Source of the DNA: an uncultured Erysipelotrichaceae bacterium
GTDB lineage: Bacteria > Bacillota_I > Bacilli_A > Erysipelotrichales > Erysipelotrichaceae
Direction of reading: 5' to 3'
Assembly: GCA_902786245.1 (NCBI GenBank)
Contig: CADABS010000009.1
Location: 1-51,360 of the forward strand
DNA: 51,360 nucleotides
This document shows, one piece after another, positions 40,225-48,740 of the stretch. The notes under the pieces are model-generated. The model worked only from the letters and a program-made list of their open reading frames with translations. It was not told the origin of the DNA and searched no databases. The translations under genes and the position numbers were made by a program. Each line of letters begins with the position of its first letter. The stretch's first letter is position 1.

Positions 40225-40412
40225 TAAAAAATAAAACGTCCTTGCAATCTAAGGACGTCATCATAACGCGGTACCACCTTAGTTCCCTTACGGGCCCTCA
40301 TTGCTTCCCTTAACGCGGGAAATACGACCGCTCACAAGTGATGTCTGTCCGCATGTTTCTGATCTGTTTTCACCAACCACAGATTCTCTGGATTTCCGCA
40401 TGGGGAAGCGCG
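40225..40412 (-). promoter_or_regulatory. T-box leader of ileS (specifier ATC, isoleucine)
   Basis: On the minus strand the leader shows the AGAGAAT turn and TTGGTGAAAAC, then GACATCACTTGTGAG with specifier ATC at 40342..40340. The T-box AAGGTGGTACCGCG ends at 40267. The terminator is ACGTCCTT (40243..40236 region) and AAGGACGT (40258..40251), followed by a T-rich run. Uncharged tRNA-Ile would favour the antiterminator. It lies between divIVA and ileS, so read-through from the cell-division genes would also be controlled here. Confidence 0.9.
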
Positions 40413-40418
40413 TCTTGA

Positions 40419-40901
40419 TCAGCGCAGTTTTTCTTCGGCTTCTTTGAGCCACATCAGATCCGGCATTTCCGGAAGTGAGAATGAATCGAGTTCTTTCAGC
40501 AGATGCTCAAGCTTGCCGCTGGCATCTGATTTGACATTGCCTGCTTCCTGGTACAGAATCGTCAGATCCTCCAGGATACCGCGGGCGGATGTCAGTGCTT
40601 CACGGATGATCGCATCCGCGTTTTTCTGCGCGGTGTTGATGATCTCATTGGCTTCCCGCAGCGATAGCCTTGCAATACTGTCCGCTGCTTCTTTCCGGAC
40701 ATCTTCCGTGTTCTGCATCTCGATCATTTTTGCTTTCGATTCCTCCAGCTGTCTGGCGGTTTCAACCAGCTGTTCCTGATAGACTTCTATCTTCCGTTCC
40801 AGCAGATCCACTTCCGCAGCGTAGCGTTCAATTGCTTCATCTACCGCAAACCGATCATATCCGTTTTTCATCACCCGAAATGTCGGTCTCTGCGCTGCCA
40901 T
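40419..40901 (-). CDS. divIVA: DivIVA-domain cell-division protein
   Basis: The 160-residue protein starts with the DivIVA N-terminal domain (FRVMKNGYDRFAVDEAIERYA), which binds curved or negatively charged membrane. It continues as a coiled coil (about 25-115) and ends with a short acidic-aromatic tail (PEMPDLMWLKEAEEKLR). It places pole and septum factors in Firmicutes. The gene order sepF - ylmH - divIVA - ileS is the classical division cluster. It starts 12 bases after the ylmH stop. Confidence 0.85.
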   Translation of the reverse strand: MAAQRPTFRVMKNGYDRFAVDEAIERYAAEVDLLERKIEVYQEQLVETARQLEESKAKMIEMQNTEDVRKEAADSIARLSLREANEIINTAQKNADAIIREALTSARGILEDLTILYQEAGNVKSDASGKLEHLLKELDSFSLPEMPDLMWLKEAEEKLR

Positions 40902-40912
40902 GTGTCCACCTC

Positions 40913-41653
40913 TCAGATATAATGCAGGAATTCCGCTGCCAGACGACCGTTCCGCGTCTTCCTGACCGTGCCCAGATAAACGAAGCGTCCGGTCCCGCGG
41001 ATCGAAATCGTAACGTTATTATTACACAATTCATCAGGCTCTTCAAGCGTGACGTGATTGACCTGAACAAGCCCTCTGCGGATCATTTCCTTGGCCTCGG
41101 AACGGCTGCTTTTTGTCAGTCCGGCGACAATCGCATCCAGTCTTTCACTGGCGATGACACAGCTGATCTGTTCGGTTCTGAACACTTGGGCAGGCCGCTC
41201 TGCAATCTCATGGAAGGAGACGCTCAGCTGTCCGATCCGGAAGAGATGATCGATCAGAAAGCCGGCCATGGACGGGGATGTATACAGGTAGATCCGGTTT
41301 TCATCCACCCAGAAATCACCGAAGCTGTGGCGGTCGATCTGCAGATGCATCAGCGCTCCGAGAATATCACGGTGTCCGATCTTCCGGAAACGCTGGTCGA
41401 GTTCGGCACAGAGACAGACAATATCAGAAAAGTCATCTTCCTCATCCGAAAGGAAAATGACTTTCTTTTTCTGTGCTTCAGGATAGCCGCCGTCCAGCCT
41501 GACACAGCTGTCGCAGATGACATTTTTCAATACCGCTGCCTGTTCTTCTTCATTGAGAAAAGCAGTGGCGAGCGATCTGTGCCAAAGCCTGCTCTTGTCC
41601 TGCAGATCCTGCGCATGCGCAATCAGTGATGTATAATCCGGCTGATCAGTCAT
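40913..41653 (-). CDS. ylmH: YlmH-like S4-domain RNA-binding protein
   Basis: This is a 246-residue protein of the YlmH family. The N-terminal part (HAQDLQDKSRLWHR... , VRLDGGYPEAQKKKVIFLSD near 65, GHRDILGALMHLQIDR near 107) precedes an S4 domain (ERLDAIVAGLTKSSRSEAKEMIRRGLVQVN near 170). It binds rRNA or tRNA-ribosome complexes and has been linked to rescue of stalled ribosomes. The start at 41653 overlaps the sepF stop by eight bases. Confidence 0.85.
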   Translation of the reverse strand: MTDQPDYTSLIAHAQDLQDKSRLWHRSLATAFLNEEEQAAVLKNVICDSCVRLDGGYPEAQKKKVIFLSDEEDDFSDIVCLCAELDQRFRKIGHRDILGALMHLQIDRHSFGDFWVDENRIYLYTSPSMAGFLIDHLFRIGQLSVSFHEIAERPAQVFRTEQISCVIASERLDAIVAGLTKSSRSEAKEMIRRGLVQVNHVTLEEPDELCNNNVTISIRGTGRFVYLGTVRKTRNGRLAAEFLHYI

Positions 41654-42050
41654 CGTCGCTGTCCAGCGAAATGACACCGTCAACGCTGACACTCTTCGGT
41701 GTGCAGAGAATGACATTATGACCGATTTTCTGAATCGTTCCATCCAGTGCGAATACGACACCGGTCAGGAAATCGATCGTGCGCTGTGCGAATTCTCTCT
41801 GCAGACGGTGCAGGTTGACAACGCATGCCCTTCTCTGTTTGAGATGACGGGCGATCTCCTCGGATTCTTCAAAACTTCTCGGTTCAAACAGCACCATCTG
41901 GGCGCCGCTCGGAATATTTGTGACTTTTGTCTGCTTTGTTTCGTATGTGCTCACCGGAACTGTCTCCGCTTCCGTGTAAACGAGTTCTTCCTCTTCTTCG
42001 TCGTCTTCTTCCGGGGCAATGAAATCCTTGATTTTGTCCAAAACAGCCAT
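41646..42050 (-). CDS. sepF: SepF cell-division protein
   Basis: This 134-residue FtsZ-binding protein has an N-terminal membrane-targeting helix (MAVLDKIKDFIA), an acidic linker (about 13-25) and a C-terminal alpha/beta domain with EPRSFEESEEIARHLKQRR and RTIDFLTGVVFALDG. SepF tethers FtsZ filaments to the membrane and bundles them. GGAGG lies nine bases before the ATG. It is the promoter-proximal gene of the cluster. Confidence 0.92.
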   Translation of the reverse strand: MAVLDKIKDFIAPEEDDEEEEELVYTEAETVPVSTYETKQTKVTNIPSGAQMVLFEPRSFEESEEIARHLKQRRACVVNLHRLQREFAQRTIDFLTGVVFALDGTIQKIGHNVILCTPKSVSVDGVISLDSDDD

Positions 42051-42075
42051 GTTATCTGACCTCCATATCGAAAAT

Positions 42076-42104
42076 ATTATACCATTGTGTTTTTTCTTCT
42101 ACAA
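42076..42104 (-). promoter_or_regulatory. Promoter of the sepF operon
   Basis: TTGTAG (42104..42099) and TATAAT (42081..42076) are 17 bases apart, with sepF starting about 26 bases later. Confidence 0.7.
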
Positions 42105-42110
42105 TGCGCA

Positions 42111-43166
42111 TTACAGGCGATTGACCGTCTCCCGGTCAAGTCTGCGGCAGAGTTCCGATGCCAGTCTGACCGCATTCTGATAGTCATCCAGACGGCACCA
42201 GCAGTAGCTGGAGTGAATATAGCGGACGGGAATGCCGATGACGATTGCCGGAATGCCGTAATCCGTATTGACCGCAGCGCCGTTTGTACCGCCGCCGGAG
42301 CGGACGGATTCCTGGACCGGAATGCCCATTTCACGGGCTGTGTCCAGCGCCAGCTTCTGGAAGCGCCAGTTTGTGATCATCGAAACATCCATGTGTCTCA
42401 GCATCGGTCCTTTTCCGAGAGCGGACTGAATCATATAATCTTCACTGAATGTATCATCGGCCGGGCATCCTTCAAAGCAGATCACCGCATCCGGCTTCAG
42501 GGCAGACATATTCGCCCGTACGCCTCTTTCGCCGACTTCCTCCTGCACCGAGAAGCTTCCCTGGACATTGCAGGGCAGTTCTTCTTCCTGCAGACCGTTC
42601 AGAACTTCGATGGCTGCCGCAACACCGATCCGGTCATCGAAAGCTTTGCCGTAGAATATTCCCCGTTCCTCATCATATTCGCATGAGACATCCGGAACCG
42701 CAGGTGAAGCAATGCCCAGTCCCAGAGCATGGGTTTCGTCGGCGGAAGAAGTACCGCAGTCCAGAACCAGCTCTGACATTTCAGGCACGCTCATCCCTTT
42801 GGATTTATCCATGAAATGCGGAGGTCTGGCAGATACGACACCGCGGACCGTATTTCCGTCTTTTGTCCGGATACGGAAGGATGTATTGGGAAAAGAAAGA
42901 CGGTTCCATCCGCCCAGCGGCAGAATGCGCATCGTTCCGTTGGGACGTACAGCCTGGACGATCAGTCCGACTTCATCCATATGCGCGTCAAACATGATTC
43001 TCGGTTTGTCGCTGTCTTTTTCCTTTTCGCAGCGGACATTGGTCATATGATCGGTCACGGTTTCATAGCCGCTCAGTTCTTCTTTGACGATGGCCGCAAC
43101 GTCATCTTCAAAGCCGGAGGGTCCGAACGCATCGGACAGTGCAATGATTCTTTCGATTTCATTCAT
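42111..43166 (-). CDS. M42-family metallopeptidase
   Basis: This 351-residue dinuclear metal aminopeptidase has ligands in FDAHMDEVGLIV (His, Asp near 60), GKAFDDRIGV (Asp near 172), SVQEEVGERG (Glu-Glu catalytic and ligand, near 205), CFEGCPADD and RYIHSSY (His near 315). Members (glutamyl aminopeptidase, TET, FrvX-like) trim short peptides in the cytoplasm, often as dodecamers. GAGG lies upstream of the ATG. A perfect palindrome covers its transcription start region. Confidence 0.88.
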   Translation of the reverse strand: MNEIERIIALSDAFGPSGFEDDVAAIVKEELSGYETVTDHMTNVRCEKEKDSDKPRIMFDAHMDEVGLIVQAVRPNGTMRILPLGGWNRLSFPNTSFRIRTKDGNTVRGVVSARPPHFMDKSKGMSVPEMSELVLDCGTSSADETHALGLGIASPAVPDVSCEYDEERGIFYGKAFDDRIGVAAAIEVLNGLQEEELPCNVQGSFSVQEEVGERGVRANMSALKPDAVICFEGCPADDTFSEDYMIQSALGKGPMLRHMDVSMITNWRFQKLALDTAREMGIPVQESVRSGGGTNGAAVNTDYGIPAIVIGIPVRYIHSSYCWCRLDDYQNAVRLASELCRRLDRETVNRL

Positions 43167-43180
43167 GGTAAATACCTCGC

Positions 43181-43195
43181 AATACCGGTATTATA
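43181..43195 (-). promoter_or_regulatory. -10 element and overlapping palindrome of the M42 peptidase gene
   Basis: TATAAT (43195..43190) overlaps AATACCGGTATT, a perfect 12-bp palindrome (43181..43192). A repressor bound there would block transcription start. Confidence 0.4.
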
Positions 43196-43286
43196 CATCA
43201 AAGAACAGCTTCCACGGGGCGATCCGCACATTTCCTTCCGCCATTGCAATACAGAAAAAGATTGTTTCATTCTCTCCGCCATTTAT

Positions 43287-43294
43287 GCTATACT
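43287..43294 (+). promoter_or_regulatory. Extended -10 promoter of tRNA-Ser
   Basis: TGCTATACT (43286-43294) is an extended -10. The tRNA begins 12 bases later. The -35 region is weak. Confidence 0.5.
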
Positions 43295-43305
43295 ACTATT
43301 CGCAT

Positions 43306-43394
43306 GGAGAAGTACCCAAGAGGCTGAAGGGACTGGTTTCGAAAACCAGCAGACGTGCAAGCGTGCGGGGGTTCAAATCCCTCCTTCTCCGCCA
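43306..43394 (+). tRNA. tRNA-Ser (anticodon CGA)
   Basis: This is an 89-base class II tRNA. The acceptor stem is GGAGAAG/CTTCTCC, the anticodon stem CTGGT/ACCAG encloses TTCGAAA (anticodon CGA, reads UCG), and a long variable arm precedes the T arm (GTTCAAATC). The discriminator is G and the CCA end is encoded, unlike the tRNA-Leu in this window. Confidence 0.92.
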
Positions 43395-43398
43395 TATG

Positions 43399-43427
43399 AA
43401 AAGAACGCCCGTCGGCGTTCTTTTTTC
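43399..43427. terminator. Terminator of tRNA-Ser, shared with phosphofructokinase
   Basis: AAGAACGCC (43401..43409) and GGCGTTCTT (43414..43422) form a 9-bp stem with a T-run after it and A residues before it, so it can serve both converging genes. Confidence 0.85.
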
Positions 43428-44637
43428 ATTTCATGTAATACGGCCGGATATAAGCCGGCAGTCCGTCCTTCATGATCAGCGCCTGCGATCCCTGAATGAG
43501 CGGACGCAGATATTTCTCTGCTTCCTCGGTAATGCCCCGATAATCCGGAAGGAGCCAGTTTTCCGGGAAGTTGCGGACATAGTTGGCCACCTGATCTGCT
43601 TCGATATCGAAATACTCGGTATCGTATTCCTCCCCTTCTTTGCGGCGGATGCTTACCATCCTGCCGGTAAATGCCGGATTCGCACTGCGCATATGGGCAC
43701 TGATGCCGAGCCGGTATGACTCAGTCACATCCGTACCGGACTGCTCTGACGCATGGCAGCGCTGGGCAGTGGAAAGATCCTGTACCTTGCAGCGGGAACA
43801 TACGCCTGCTTCCAGGATCATCTGTTCCAGTGTCTTTCCCGCTCCGCCGAGAACGGCATGTCCGAACAGATCGTTTTTTGCCTCCCCTGCTTTGATGTAG
43901 GTGCCGTCAAGATAATGCGCGCCTTCCGAAACGACAACGAAGCATTTGGATGTCTGTTCAATGCACTCCTTGACCCGGGACAGGAAGAGGTCTTTGTCAA
44001 ACGGCTTTTCCGGTACAATCAGAATATCCACGATTCCGGAAAGACAGGCCGAAGCTGCCAGCCATCCGGCATCTCTGCCCATCGTCTCCATAATGAATAC
44101 TTCCTTGCGGGAAGCCGGATACACATTCACATCCAGCCAGCACTGCAGTGCAGTTGTCGCAATGAATTTCGCCGCGCTGCCGAAACCCGGCGCATGGTCG
44201 ATATGCATCAGATCATTGTCGATGGTCTTCGGGCAGCCGATGAACCGGCGGTTTGAAATATTATTTCTGGCGGCGTATTCCGACAGTGCCGCAACAGTAT
44301 CCATCGAATCATTGCCGCCGATATAGAACAGCACTTCGATGTCATTCTTTTCCAGGATCGCGAAGATCTTCTCAAAGTCTTCGGAATTGGACCGTTTCAG
44401 TTTGTAGCGGCATGATCCCAGTGCGGATGAAGGTGTCTGGCGCAGAATGCGGTGCTCTTCATCGCTCATATCCGTCAGATCGACAAAGCGCTCCTGCAGG
44501 ATGCCTTCGATGCCGTTGAGACCTCCCAGAACCCTGTCATAGAGAGGATTCATCTGGTTTGCCTTGACGATGCCTGCGACCGTCGCATTGATTACCGAGG
44601 ACGGTCCGCCTGATTGTGCAACTAAGCATTTCGACAT
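43426..44637 (-). CDS. Pyrophosphate-dependent phosphofructokinase
   Basis: This 403-residue enzyme phosphorylates fructose 6-phosphate with PPi, reversibly. AQSGGPSSVINA is at the N-terminus and IGGNDSMD near 106. CPKTIDNDLMHIDHAPGFGS is near 135; the Lys in PKTIDND, where ATP enzymes have Gly, is the mark of PPi use. METMGRDAGWLA near 186 is typical. It is therefore a PPi-saving glycolytic or gluconeogenic route in an anaerobe. GGAG lies upstream of the ATG. It is monocistronic between the tRNA-Ser terminator and the ABC-F gene. Confidence 0.9.
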   Translation of the reverse strand: MSKCLVAQSGGPSSVINATVAGIVKANQMNPLYDRVLGGLNGIEGILQERFVDLTDMSDEEHRILRQTPSSALGSCRYKLKRSNSEDFEKIFAILEKNDIEVLFYIGGNDSMDTVAALSEYAARNNISNRRFIGCPKTIDNDLMHIDHAPGFGSAAKFIATTALQCWLDVNVYPASRKEVFIMETMGRDAGWLAASACLSGIVDILIVPEKPFDKDLFLSRVKECIEQTSKCFVVVSEGAHYLDGTYIKAGEAKNDLFGHAVLGGAGKTLEQMILEAGVCSRCKVQDLSTAQRCHASEQSGTDVTESYRLGISAHMRSANPAFTGRMVSIRRKEGEEYDTEYFDIEADQVANYVRNFPENWLLPDYRGITEEAEKYLRPLIQGSQALIMKDGLPAYIRPYYMK

Positions 44638-44713
44638 GATGATTTCTCCTTATATAGCTGATATTCTGTCTATATTATATCCCAACTGAAAAGAACAATA
44701 AAAAGAAGAACAA

Positions 44714-46576
44714 TCAGTTTTCACTGAGTTCTTCCCATTGATTCATAAGCGATGCGATCTCGTTTTCAAGAACGTCGATCGTTTCATCCAGTTCATTCAT
44801 TTTCTGGAAGTCATGATAGTATTCCGGCTCGAAGCGGAGATTCCGCTTTTCCTCCAGTTCGGTTTCCTTTGCGGTGATCTGCTCTTCCAGACGGGCAATC
44901 TGACGCCGCAGCGCCTCCGGCGAAAGCTGTCTGTTTCTGCTCTGCGCCTGGGCTTTTTCATTCTGCCGGGAACGGTTTTCCACGGCCTGTCTGGCTTCTG
45001 TCTTTTCCATGTATTCCGCATATGTCATCGGCAGGAATTCCGCCCCGCCATCCGAAAGGACGAGCAGGGACGTTGCCAGCTGCCGGATGAAATACCGGTC
45101 ATGAGATACGAACAGCAGCGTACCCGTATAGTCTTTCAGCGATTCTTCCAGTGCTTCCTTGCCGGGGATATCGAGATGGTTGGTCGGTTCGTCAAGGATC
45201 AGCAGATTGGAATGCTTCAGCAGCAGTTTTGCCAGGGAAAGCCGGACTTTTTCTCCGCCGCTGAGCACATCGACGGTTTTGAATACATCGTCCGCCGAAA
45301 ACAGAAACTGTCCCAGGACACCGCGGATCGCGGTACGGTCGAGTTCCGGATTTTCATCCCAGATCTCTTCCAGAACGGTTTTGCCGCTGGAGAACTGGGC
45401 CAGCTGCTGATCAAAATATCCCGGTTCGATCTGATGGCCGAACAGGAAGCTTCCGCCTTTTTTCCCGGTCAGTCCCATCAGCGTTTTGACGAATGTCGAT
45501 TTGCCGGTTCCGTTGGGACCGATGACCGCTGTCCTGTCGCCGCGGCGCATGGACATCGTCACTTCGCACAGAACCGAGTCATATCCGATCTGCAGCTTTT
45601 CCACGTCCAGGACCCGCTCTCCGCCTTTGATGGCCGGTGTGAATCTGGCATGGAATGTTTTGTCATCCGCCTTTTCCAGTTCGATTTTCTCCATCCTGTC
45701 CAGATACTTGATCTTGGACTGGGCAAAGGCCGCCTTGTTCTTTTTATAGCGGAATTTCTCAATCAGCATCTGCAGGCGCCCAATATCTTTCTGCTGGCGG
45801 TTGTATGCCTGCTGCAGACGTTCAAGATCATTCTTTTTCTGCACCGTATAGGAAGAATAATTGCCGGCATATTTCTTCATCTTCCCGTATTCCATGTCAT
45901 AGACACAGTCCGCGATGCGGTCCAGAAACATCCGGTCATGCGACACGGCTACCACTGCCTTGGGGTAGTTTTTCACATATCCTTCCAGCCATTCGATGGC
46001 GTCCAGGTCCAGATGGTTCGTCGGCTCATCCAGCAGAAGAATATCCGGTTTGGACAGCAGAAGACGCACAAATGCGATCCTTGTTTTCTGACCGCCCGAG
46101 AACTCGCCGATCGGCCGGTCCAGATCTTCATCGCCGAATCCGAACCGGGTGAATACGGTCTTCATTTCCGACTCCCAGCTGTAGCCGCCGCTGCGCTCAA
46201 ACTGTTCCTGCAGATCGGAATACTGGGCAAGGATCTTGTCTGTCACCTCAAGCGTCATCTTTTCTTCGAGTTCCTGCATCCGCTTCTGCAGATCAAAGAT
46301 ACGGCTGTAGATCGTCATCAGTTCCTGCCGCACGGTCCAGTCGTCATGTTCCAGCACCTTCTGGGCAAGATAGCCGATTGTCGTTCCGTTCTGGCAGGAT
46401 ACGGTTCCTCGATCAAAGGAATCTTCCCCGCACATGCAGCGCAAAAAGGTCGTCTTTCCGCAGCCGTTGCGTCCGACGATCGCGATTTTTTCCGTTCCTT
46501 TGATTTCAAAGTTGACATCCTCAAATACGGCATCTGCACCGAAATACTTGGATGCTCTGCTTACCTGATATAACAT
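44714..46576 (-). CDS. ABC-F family ATPase (ribosome-associated)
   Basis: The 620-residue protein has two ABC cassettes and no membrane domain. Walker A motifs are GRNGCGKTT near 35 and GPNGTGKST near 345. Signatures are FSGGQK and LSGGEK, and both Walker B motifs read LDEPTNHLD. The interdomain linker is a long Arg/Lys/Gln-rich helix pair (about 235-300), which reaches the peptidyl-transferase centre in known members. A C-terminal coiled coil follows at about 540-620. It most resembles the housekeeping YdiF/Uup group, which relieve stalled ribosomes. AAGGAG precedes the ATG. A terminator separates it from asnS. Confidence 0.88.
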   Translation of the reverse strand: MLYQVSRASKYFGADAVFEDVNFEIKGTEKIAIVGRNGCGKTTFLRCMCGEDSFDRGTVSCQNGTTIGYLAQKVLEHDDWTVRQELMTIYSRIFDLQKRMQELEEKMTLEVTDKILAQYSDLQEQFERSGGYSWESEMKTVFTRFGFGDEDLDRPIGEFSGGQKTRIAFVRLLLSKPDILLLDEPTNHLDLDAIEWLEGYVKNYPKAVVAVSHDRMFLDRIADCVYDMEYGKMKKYAGNYSSYTVQKKNDLERLQQAYNRQQKDIGRLQMLIEKFRYKKNKAAFAQSKIKYLDRMEKIELEKADDKTFHARFTPAIKGGERVLDVEKLQIGYDSVLCEVTMSMRRGDRTAVIGPNGTGKSTFVKTLMGLTGKKGGSFLFGHQIEPGYFDQQLAQFSSGKTVLEEIWDENPELDRTAIRGVLGQFLFSADDVFKTVDVLSGGEKVRLSLAKLLLKHSNLLILDEPTNHLDIPGKEALEESLKDYTGTLLFVSHDRYFIRQLATSLLVLSDGGAEFLPMTYAEYMEKTEARQAVENRSRQNEKAQAQSRNRQLSPEALRRQIARLEEQITAKETELEEKRNLRFEPEYYHDFQKMNELDETIDVLENEIASLMNQWEELSEN

Positions 46577-46586
46577 AATACTCCTT

Positions 46587-46626
46587 AAAAACGGGAATGG
46601 ATTTCAGGACTGAAACCGCATTCCCG
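46587..46626 (-). terminator. Terminator or attenuator between asnS and the ABC-F gene
   Basis: CGGGAATG and CATTCCCG with inner TTTCAG/CTGAAA form a long hairpin (46592..46626), followed by TTTTT on the minus strand. The ABC-F ribosome site AAGGAG begins straight after. Confidence 0.75.
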
Positions 46627-46643
46627 CAAAAACTCTGAACAGA

Positions 46644-48044
46644 TCAGAACAGAAGGTTCTTCGGCGTTCTGGCGAACGGGATGACGTCACGGATGTTTTC
46701 CATACCGGTGACATACATGACCAGTCTCTCGAAGCCGAGTCCGAATCCGGCATGCTGGCATCCGCCGTATCTGCGCAGATCAAGATACCATTCCAGACCT
46801 TCTTTGTTCATTCCGAGCGCATCCATCTTCTTTTCCAGCACATCCAGGCGCTCTTCTCTCTGGGAGCCGCCGACCAGTTCGCCGACACCCGGCACCAGCA
46901 GATCGCATGCGGCGACCGTTTTGCCGTCATCATTCTGGCGCATATAGAATGCCTTGATTTCAGCCGGATAATCAATCAGGAACGTCGGACCGTTGACGAC
47001 CTTCTCCGTGATATAGCGTTCATGTTCCGTATTGAGGTCCATGCCCCAGTAGATATTGCTGTTTTCGAATTTCGCTTCGCCCGATTCAGAAGCCTTCTTC
47101 AGGATCTCGATTGCTTCGGTATACGGCATACGGCGGAATTCGCTGTTTCTGACATGATTCAGTCTGTCCAGCAGAGTCGTATCGATTCTTTCATTGAAGA
47201 ATCTGATTTCTTCCGGACATGCATCAAGAACGTAATCGATGCAGTACTTGATCATGTCTTCGATGACATCCATGTCATATTCCAGATCCGCAAATGCCAT
47301 TTCCGGCTCGATCATCCAGAATTCAGCCGCATGGGTCGTCGTATTCGAGTTTTCCGCTCTGAATGTCGGACCGAATGTATATACATCGCGGAATGCCAGC
47401 GCAAAGGCTTCAGCCTGCAGCTGTCCGGATACTGTCAGAGAAGCATGTTTTCCGAAGAAATCCTGCTCATACTGTGCATCATCGCGGGTCGTTACGGTAA
47501 ATGTCTCACCGGCACCTTCCGCATCGTTTCCGGTAATGATCGGCGTGTTGACATAGACAAATCCCTGATCCTGGAAGAACTGGTGAATTGCCATTGCCAG
47601 GCAGGAACGCACTCTGAAAACCGCAGAGAACGTATTTGCACGCGGACGCAGATGGCCGATCTCCCGCAGGTATTCAAATGAATGCCTTTTCTTCTGCAGC
47701 GGATAGGTTCCGTCGCATCCGCCTTCCAGCGTAATCTCCGTTGCCTGGATTTCAAAAGGCTGCTTGGCATCCGGTGTAACGGTATATCTGCCGATGACCG
47801 AAACCGCTGCGCCGGTCAGGTATCTTGATACCTCATCGTAATTGTTCAGCGTATCCGATGAATAGACGATCTGTACATTCTGAAAGTATGTGCCGTCATT
47901 CAGCGCGATAAACGATACATTCTTGCCGGCCCGGTTGGTTCTGATCCAGCCCTGTACCTGAATGTACTCAATCTGATCTTTTTCCAGTTCTGTTCCTTCG
48001 GCAGTCAGCGCGTATAATTCGCGCACGCTCATTTCTGTTGGCAT
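46644..48044 (-). CDS. asnS: Asparaginyl-tRNA synthetase
   Basis: This 466-residue class II synthetase has an N-terminal OB anticodon-binding domain ([24 protein letters not shown]). Motif 2 is [24 protein letters not shown] near 243. Motif 3 is [15 protein letters not shown] near the end, with the ATP Arg. The NTTTHAAEF form and lack of a bacterial AspRS insertion mark it as AsnS. AGGGGAGAAC precedes the ATG. It follows rex by 20 bases on the same strand, so rex and asnS may share a transcript. Confidence 0.93.
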   Translation of the reverse strand: MPTEMSVRELYALTAEGTELEKDQIEYIQVQGWIRTNRAGKNVSFIALNDGTYFQNVQIVYSSDTLNNYDEVSRYLTGAAVSVIGRYTVTPDAKQPFEIQATEITLEGGCDGTYPLQKKRHSFEYLREIGHLRPRANTFSAVFRVRSCLAMAIHQFFQDQGFVYVNTPIITGNDAEGAGETFTVTTRDDAQYEQDFFGKHASLTVSGQLQAEAFALAFRDVYTFGPTFRAENSNTTTHAAEFWMIEPEMAFADLEYDMDVIEDMIKYCIDYVLDACPEEIRFFNERIDTTLLDRLNHVRNSEFRRMPYTEAIEILKKASESGEAKFENSNIYWGMDLNTEHERYITEKVVNGPTFLIDYPAEIKAFYMRQNDDGKTVAACDLLVPGVGELVGGSQREERLDVLEKKMDALGMNKEGLEWYLDLRRYGGCQHAGFGLGFERLVMYVTGMENIRDVIPFARTPKNLLF

Positions 48045-48063
48045 AATTTCTGTTCTCCCCTTG

Positions 48064-48684
48064 TTATTTCTTCAGTGAATTGGTTTCAAATACCAGTTCC
48101 TGAATTGACGATACGATATCTACATGCTTGACATAAACATCCTGCGGCACCGTGAAGTGATCCATCGCAAAGCTGACGATTCCGCGGATTCCGTTGCTGA
48201 TGAGCAGATCGACTGTTTCCTGCACATCCTGCGATATGCACAGAATTGCGATCCGGCATCCGTCCGGTATGTGCTCTTTCAGACTCTGCAGCGCATACAC
48301 CGGCACCGGTGCCGGTCCAGCTGCTTCCGGATCGATATCAAATGCGCATACGATTTCCCCGACGACATGATTCCAGTTATTGTAATTCAGCAGCGCTCTG
48401 CCGAGGTTGCCGCATCCGACAAGAATGATCTTCTCATCGAAGTTCACGCCGAGTTCCTGGGAAAAGACGGAGATCAGCGTATCGACGCTGTAGCCGTAGC
48501 CCTGTTTGCCCAGGTTGCCGAGAAAACTGAAATCGCGGCGGATCGTTGTCGATTCGATCGATACCAGTTCAGCCAGTTCTCGGGACATGACTCTGCGCAC
48601 ACCGTCTGCTCTCAGCTTTCTGAGTGCTTTCAGATAGACCGGATATCTCTGCAGTGTTGCTTTGGGAACTGTTCTTTTACTCAT
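48064..48684 (-). CDS. rex: Redox-sensing transcriptional repressor Rex
   Basis: The protein has 206 residues. An N-terminal winged helix ([32 protein letters not shown] near 33-64) precedes a Rossmann domain ([16 protein letters not shown] near 86) and a domain-swapped C-terminal helix. It senses the NADH/NAD ratio and represses fermentation and hydrogenase genes when NAD is high. The ATG follows GGTGATG. The promoter at 48702..48730 carries a Rex-like half site (TTGTGAAAATAT) overlapping the -35, so it may control itself. Confidence 0.92.
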   Translation of the reverse strand: MSKRTVPKATLQRYPVYLKALRKLRADGVRRVMSRELAELVSIESTTIRRDFSFLGNLGKQGYGYSVDTLISVFSQELGVNFDEKIILVGCGNLGRALLNYNNWNHVVGEIVCAFDIDPEAAGPAPVPVYALQSLKEHIPDGCRIAILCISQDVQETVDLLISNGIRGIVSFAMDHFTVPQDVYVKHVDIVSSIQELVFETNSLKK

Positions 48685-48701
48685 ATGTCATCACCGAAAC
48701 A

Positions 48702-48730
48702 ATAGTATCACTAAAGACACTTTGTGAAAA
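48702..48730 (-). promoter_or_regulatory. Promoter of rex with a Rex-like half site
   Basis: TTTTCA (48730..48725) and TACTAT (48707..48702) are 17 bases apart. The plus-strand sequence TTGTGAAAATAT (48722..48733) covers the -35 and matches one arm of the Rex operator (TTGTGAA). The other arm is not seen. Confidence 0.45.
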
Positions 48731-48740
48731 TATGCGTTTT

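Noticed and set aside
38759-40234. 491-codon plus-strand frame opposite ileS
   Set aside because: Antisense shadow of ileS; no recognisable domain and it runs into the T-box region.
44738-46573. 611-codon plus-strand frame opposite the ABC-F gene
   Set aside because: It mirrors the ABC-F gene exactly, shows no domain or ribosome site, and has biased composition of an antisense frame.
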